From positions 117,351,812-117,415,811 of the forward strand of contig OZ023273.1 in the NCBI GenBank assembly GCA_964007475.1: DNA of 64,000 bases. Direction: 5' to 3'. Both the position numbers and the translations under genes were made by a program. The notes below the pieces were generated by a model. That model worked only from the letters and a program-made list of their open reading frames with translations, did no database searches and was not told the origin of the DNA. Of the stretch, positions 62,291 through 64,000 are shown one piece after another; the stretch's first letter is position 1; the number at the start of each line of letters is the position of its first letter. This stretch comes from Hybos culiciformis. Taxonomy: Eukaryota; Arthropoda; Insecta; Diptera; Hybotidae.

Positions 62291-64000
62291 TAAATTTTTC
62301 TCACAAAATAGAATTAAATAAAATATATATGTATATATTTTTTTTTAATTCTGTGCACAGGATAATTAAAGATGGATACTTAATAATGAGCAAAGTTTTA
62401 AGAATATTTGTTAATGATTATATTTATGTAAATGCATTATTTCTAAAAACTTTGACAATTACGAATATTGTAATTCATCATTTTACATACGAAACTACTG
62501 AAGTTTGAAACCCCAAAGCATATAAAATAGCACTAGTATAAGAGTGCTTGCTGTTTTTCCGAAATATTTTGAACAAATTAATAAGATTTCTCTTTGCACC
62601 AAAAAATTTTCTTTAAAATTTTATTTTTCAATATTTTTGTATTCCCCAAATTATTGAAATTTTAAATTTTTGAATTTTAAATTTTTTTTCATATAAATCC
62701 AAACACAATGATGATGTTTCCATTAGGATCCATAAAAATTCCCTGGATTTTTATTTTAATTTCCGAAAGCATTTTACATAAAAACAAATTAAAATCTACT
62801 AAATTTAAATGACTTTGTTTTTACATTGAATGTGAAAATAAAATAAAAAAAAAATCTTCAAGGTTGAGCAGCAATATCATTTGCATGGTATTATATAAAG
62901 TGAAATTATTAAAAACCCCAAGCAATTTTTTGAAAAAAAAAATATATATATATATATAAATGTATGTATATATATGGAATAACAAACAAAAATATGTCTC
63001 AGAAGCTAATGCCGCACCTTAAAGCAATTTATTTGGTGAAAGAAAATTATATTGTTTTTGTTTATAACTTACATACTTACGTACATTCAGAACATAAGAG
63101 AGATATAAATGTATTAAAATTTTTTTTATTTTTATGTTTTTTATTATTTTACCAAGGAATACATTTTTAGCTAACGCATATTCACTTATAAAATAGTTAC
63201 ATAAAAATAATCCATTAAAATAATAAAATAATAATGATAAAATATTATATGTTCGAATCAATATATATATATATAACATTATTAGGGCAGGTTGCTTTTG
63301 AAAATTAATAGAATTCATTATTTTCACTGACAACAAATATTAATTTGGAAATTAAAATATGGGTTTGTTTTATATAGTAAGTAGGTATAATATAGAAATT
63401 TATTTTTATATACATAAATTTGAATTAATTAACAAAAAGAAAAATGTACATGAGAAATTGTGTGAGTATATGTAGTTTTGAATGTAGTAAAAATAGAAAA
63501 AGGACTTCCAAGTTTATTAATAAAATTGTTATATAAATGTTGAAAAGTCAATGTTCTAAAAGCATTGAAAATAATTTTTTTATTAGTCTGAATCGACATT
63601 CCGTGAGATGATGATAACAGAGTGTCTAAACGAAATGGCAATTCTGATTTACTCTAGAAGATAATTTTTTTTAAATTCCAGATACCATAAAAAAATGTTT
63701 AATGCTGGATGGACTGTTCCAACTCTATATATTTAATAAAACCGTATTTACGAAAAAAAAAAAAAAAGAATATATATTACATTTTCTACATATACCGTGT
63801 ATTCACAATATAAATAAGTATAATAAATAATAAAAATATCTTGAAGCAATTTTAGAAATTCATAAACTATACATACATTCAATAAAGAAGATAGAATAAT
63901 AATAGTGATAAAGAACAGCTTCTTAAGCTTATTTATAGTTAAAAATAAAACTAAAAGCATAAATATACATAAATATTATTATAATCATCTTATTTTCACT
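62291..64000. other. Non-coding AT-rich stretch
   Basis: Includes (AT)n at 62942-62959 and 63260-63275. The 105-codon - strand frame at 63019-63336 is A/T-codon-rich, has no domain and is not called. Confidence 0.5.

Noticed and set aside
63240..63270. GTTCGAATC resembling a tRNA B box
   Set aside because: It is followed by (AT)n and has no A box, anticodon arm or acceptor stem; no tRNA gene is present.
63019..63336. 105-codon - strand frame
   Set aside because: Composition is that of the AT-rich background, rich in Ile, Tyr, Leu and Lys, with no motif; such lengths are expected by chance over 64 kb.

Overview
The window is very A+T-rich eukaryotic DNA, packed with T and A runs of 8-20 bases, and nearly empty of recognisable protein-coding sequence. 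Its one clear coding element is a non-LTR retrotransposon of the kind common in insects. That, the miniature inverted-repeat transposons and the many short words of the tatgtacata type fit an insect, possibly a fly. This is inference; the sequence does not fix the species. No tRNA, rRNA, CRISPR or prokaryote-type gene was seen. Layout: 454-683 holds a small transposon-like element. 782-4346 is a LINE on the + strand with a short first ORF, an apparently intact 987-residue endonuclease/reverse transcriptase and an (AAAT)n tail. From 4347 to about 34 kb lies AT-rich non-coding DNA with miniature elements at 14558-15026 (32-bp perfect terminal inverted repeats), 28873-29322 and 31874-32415 (flanked by TTAA), plus one candidate coding exon on the - strand (15903-16052). 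34053-34649 is the oddest structure: a near-perfect 52-bp-arm hairpin abutting four copies of a ~107-bp repeat far richer in G+C than its surroundings. 40489-40884 is a TA-flanked miniature element sharing ends with the one at 454-683. 55924-57418 is a 1.5-kb TA-flanked element with repeated internal motifs and a second inverted-repeat element nested inside it. The rest looks like one or more large introns or intergenic DNA. Two + strand sites (31640/31641 and 57801/57802) have a pyrimidine-rich 3' splice site directly followed by a 5' splice site, the form of recursive (ratchet) splice sites in long fly introns. Some short open frames follow good acceptors (58145-58213, 62225-62290 on +; 54524-54586 and 15903-16052 on -). 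If real, these would be scattered exons of host genes, but open frames of 20 codons are expected by chance at this base composition, so they are given low confidence. No gene-gene cooperation can be inferred beyond the two LINE frames, which overlap by 44 bases and together would form one retrotransposition unit. Coordinates and repeat matches were worked out by eye; no alignment or database search was run.
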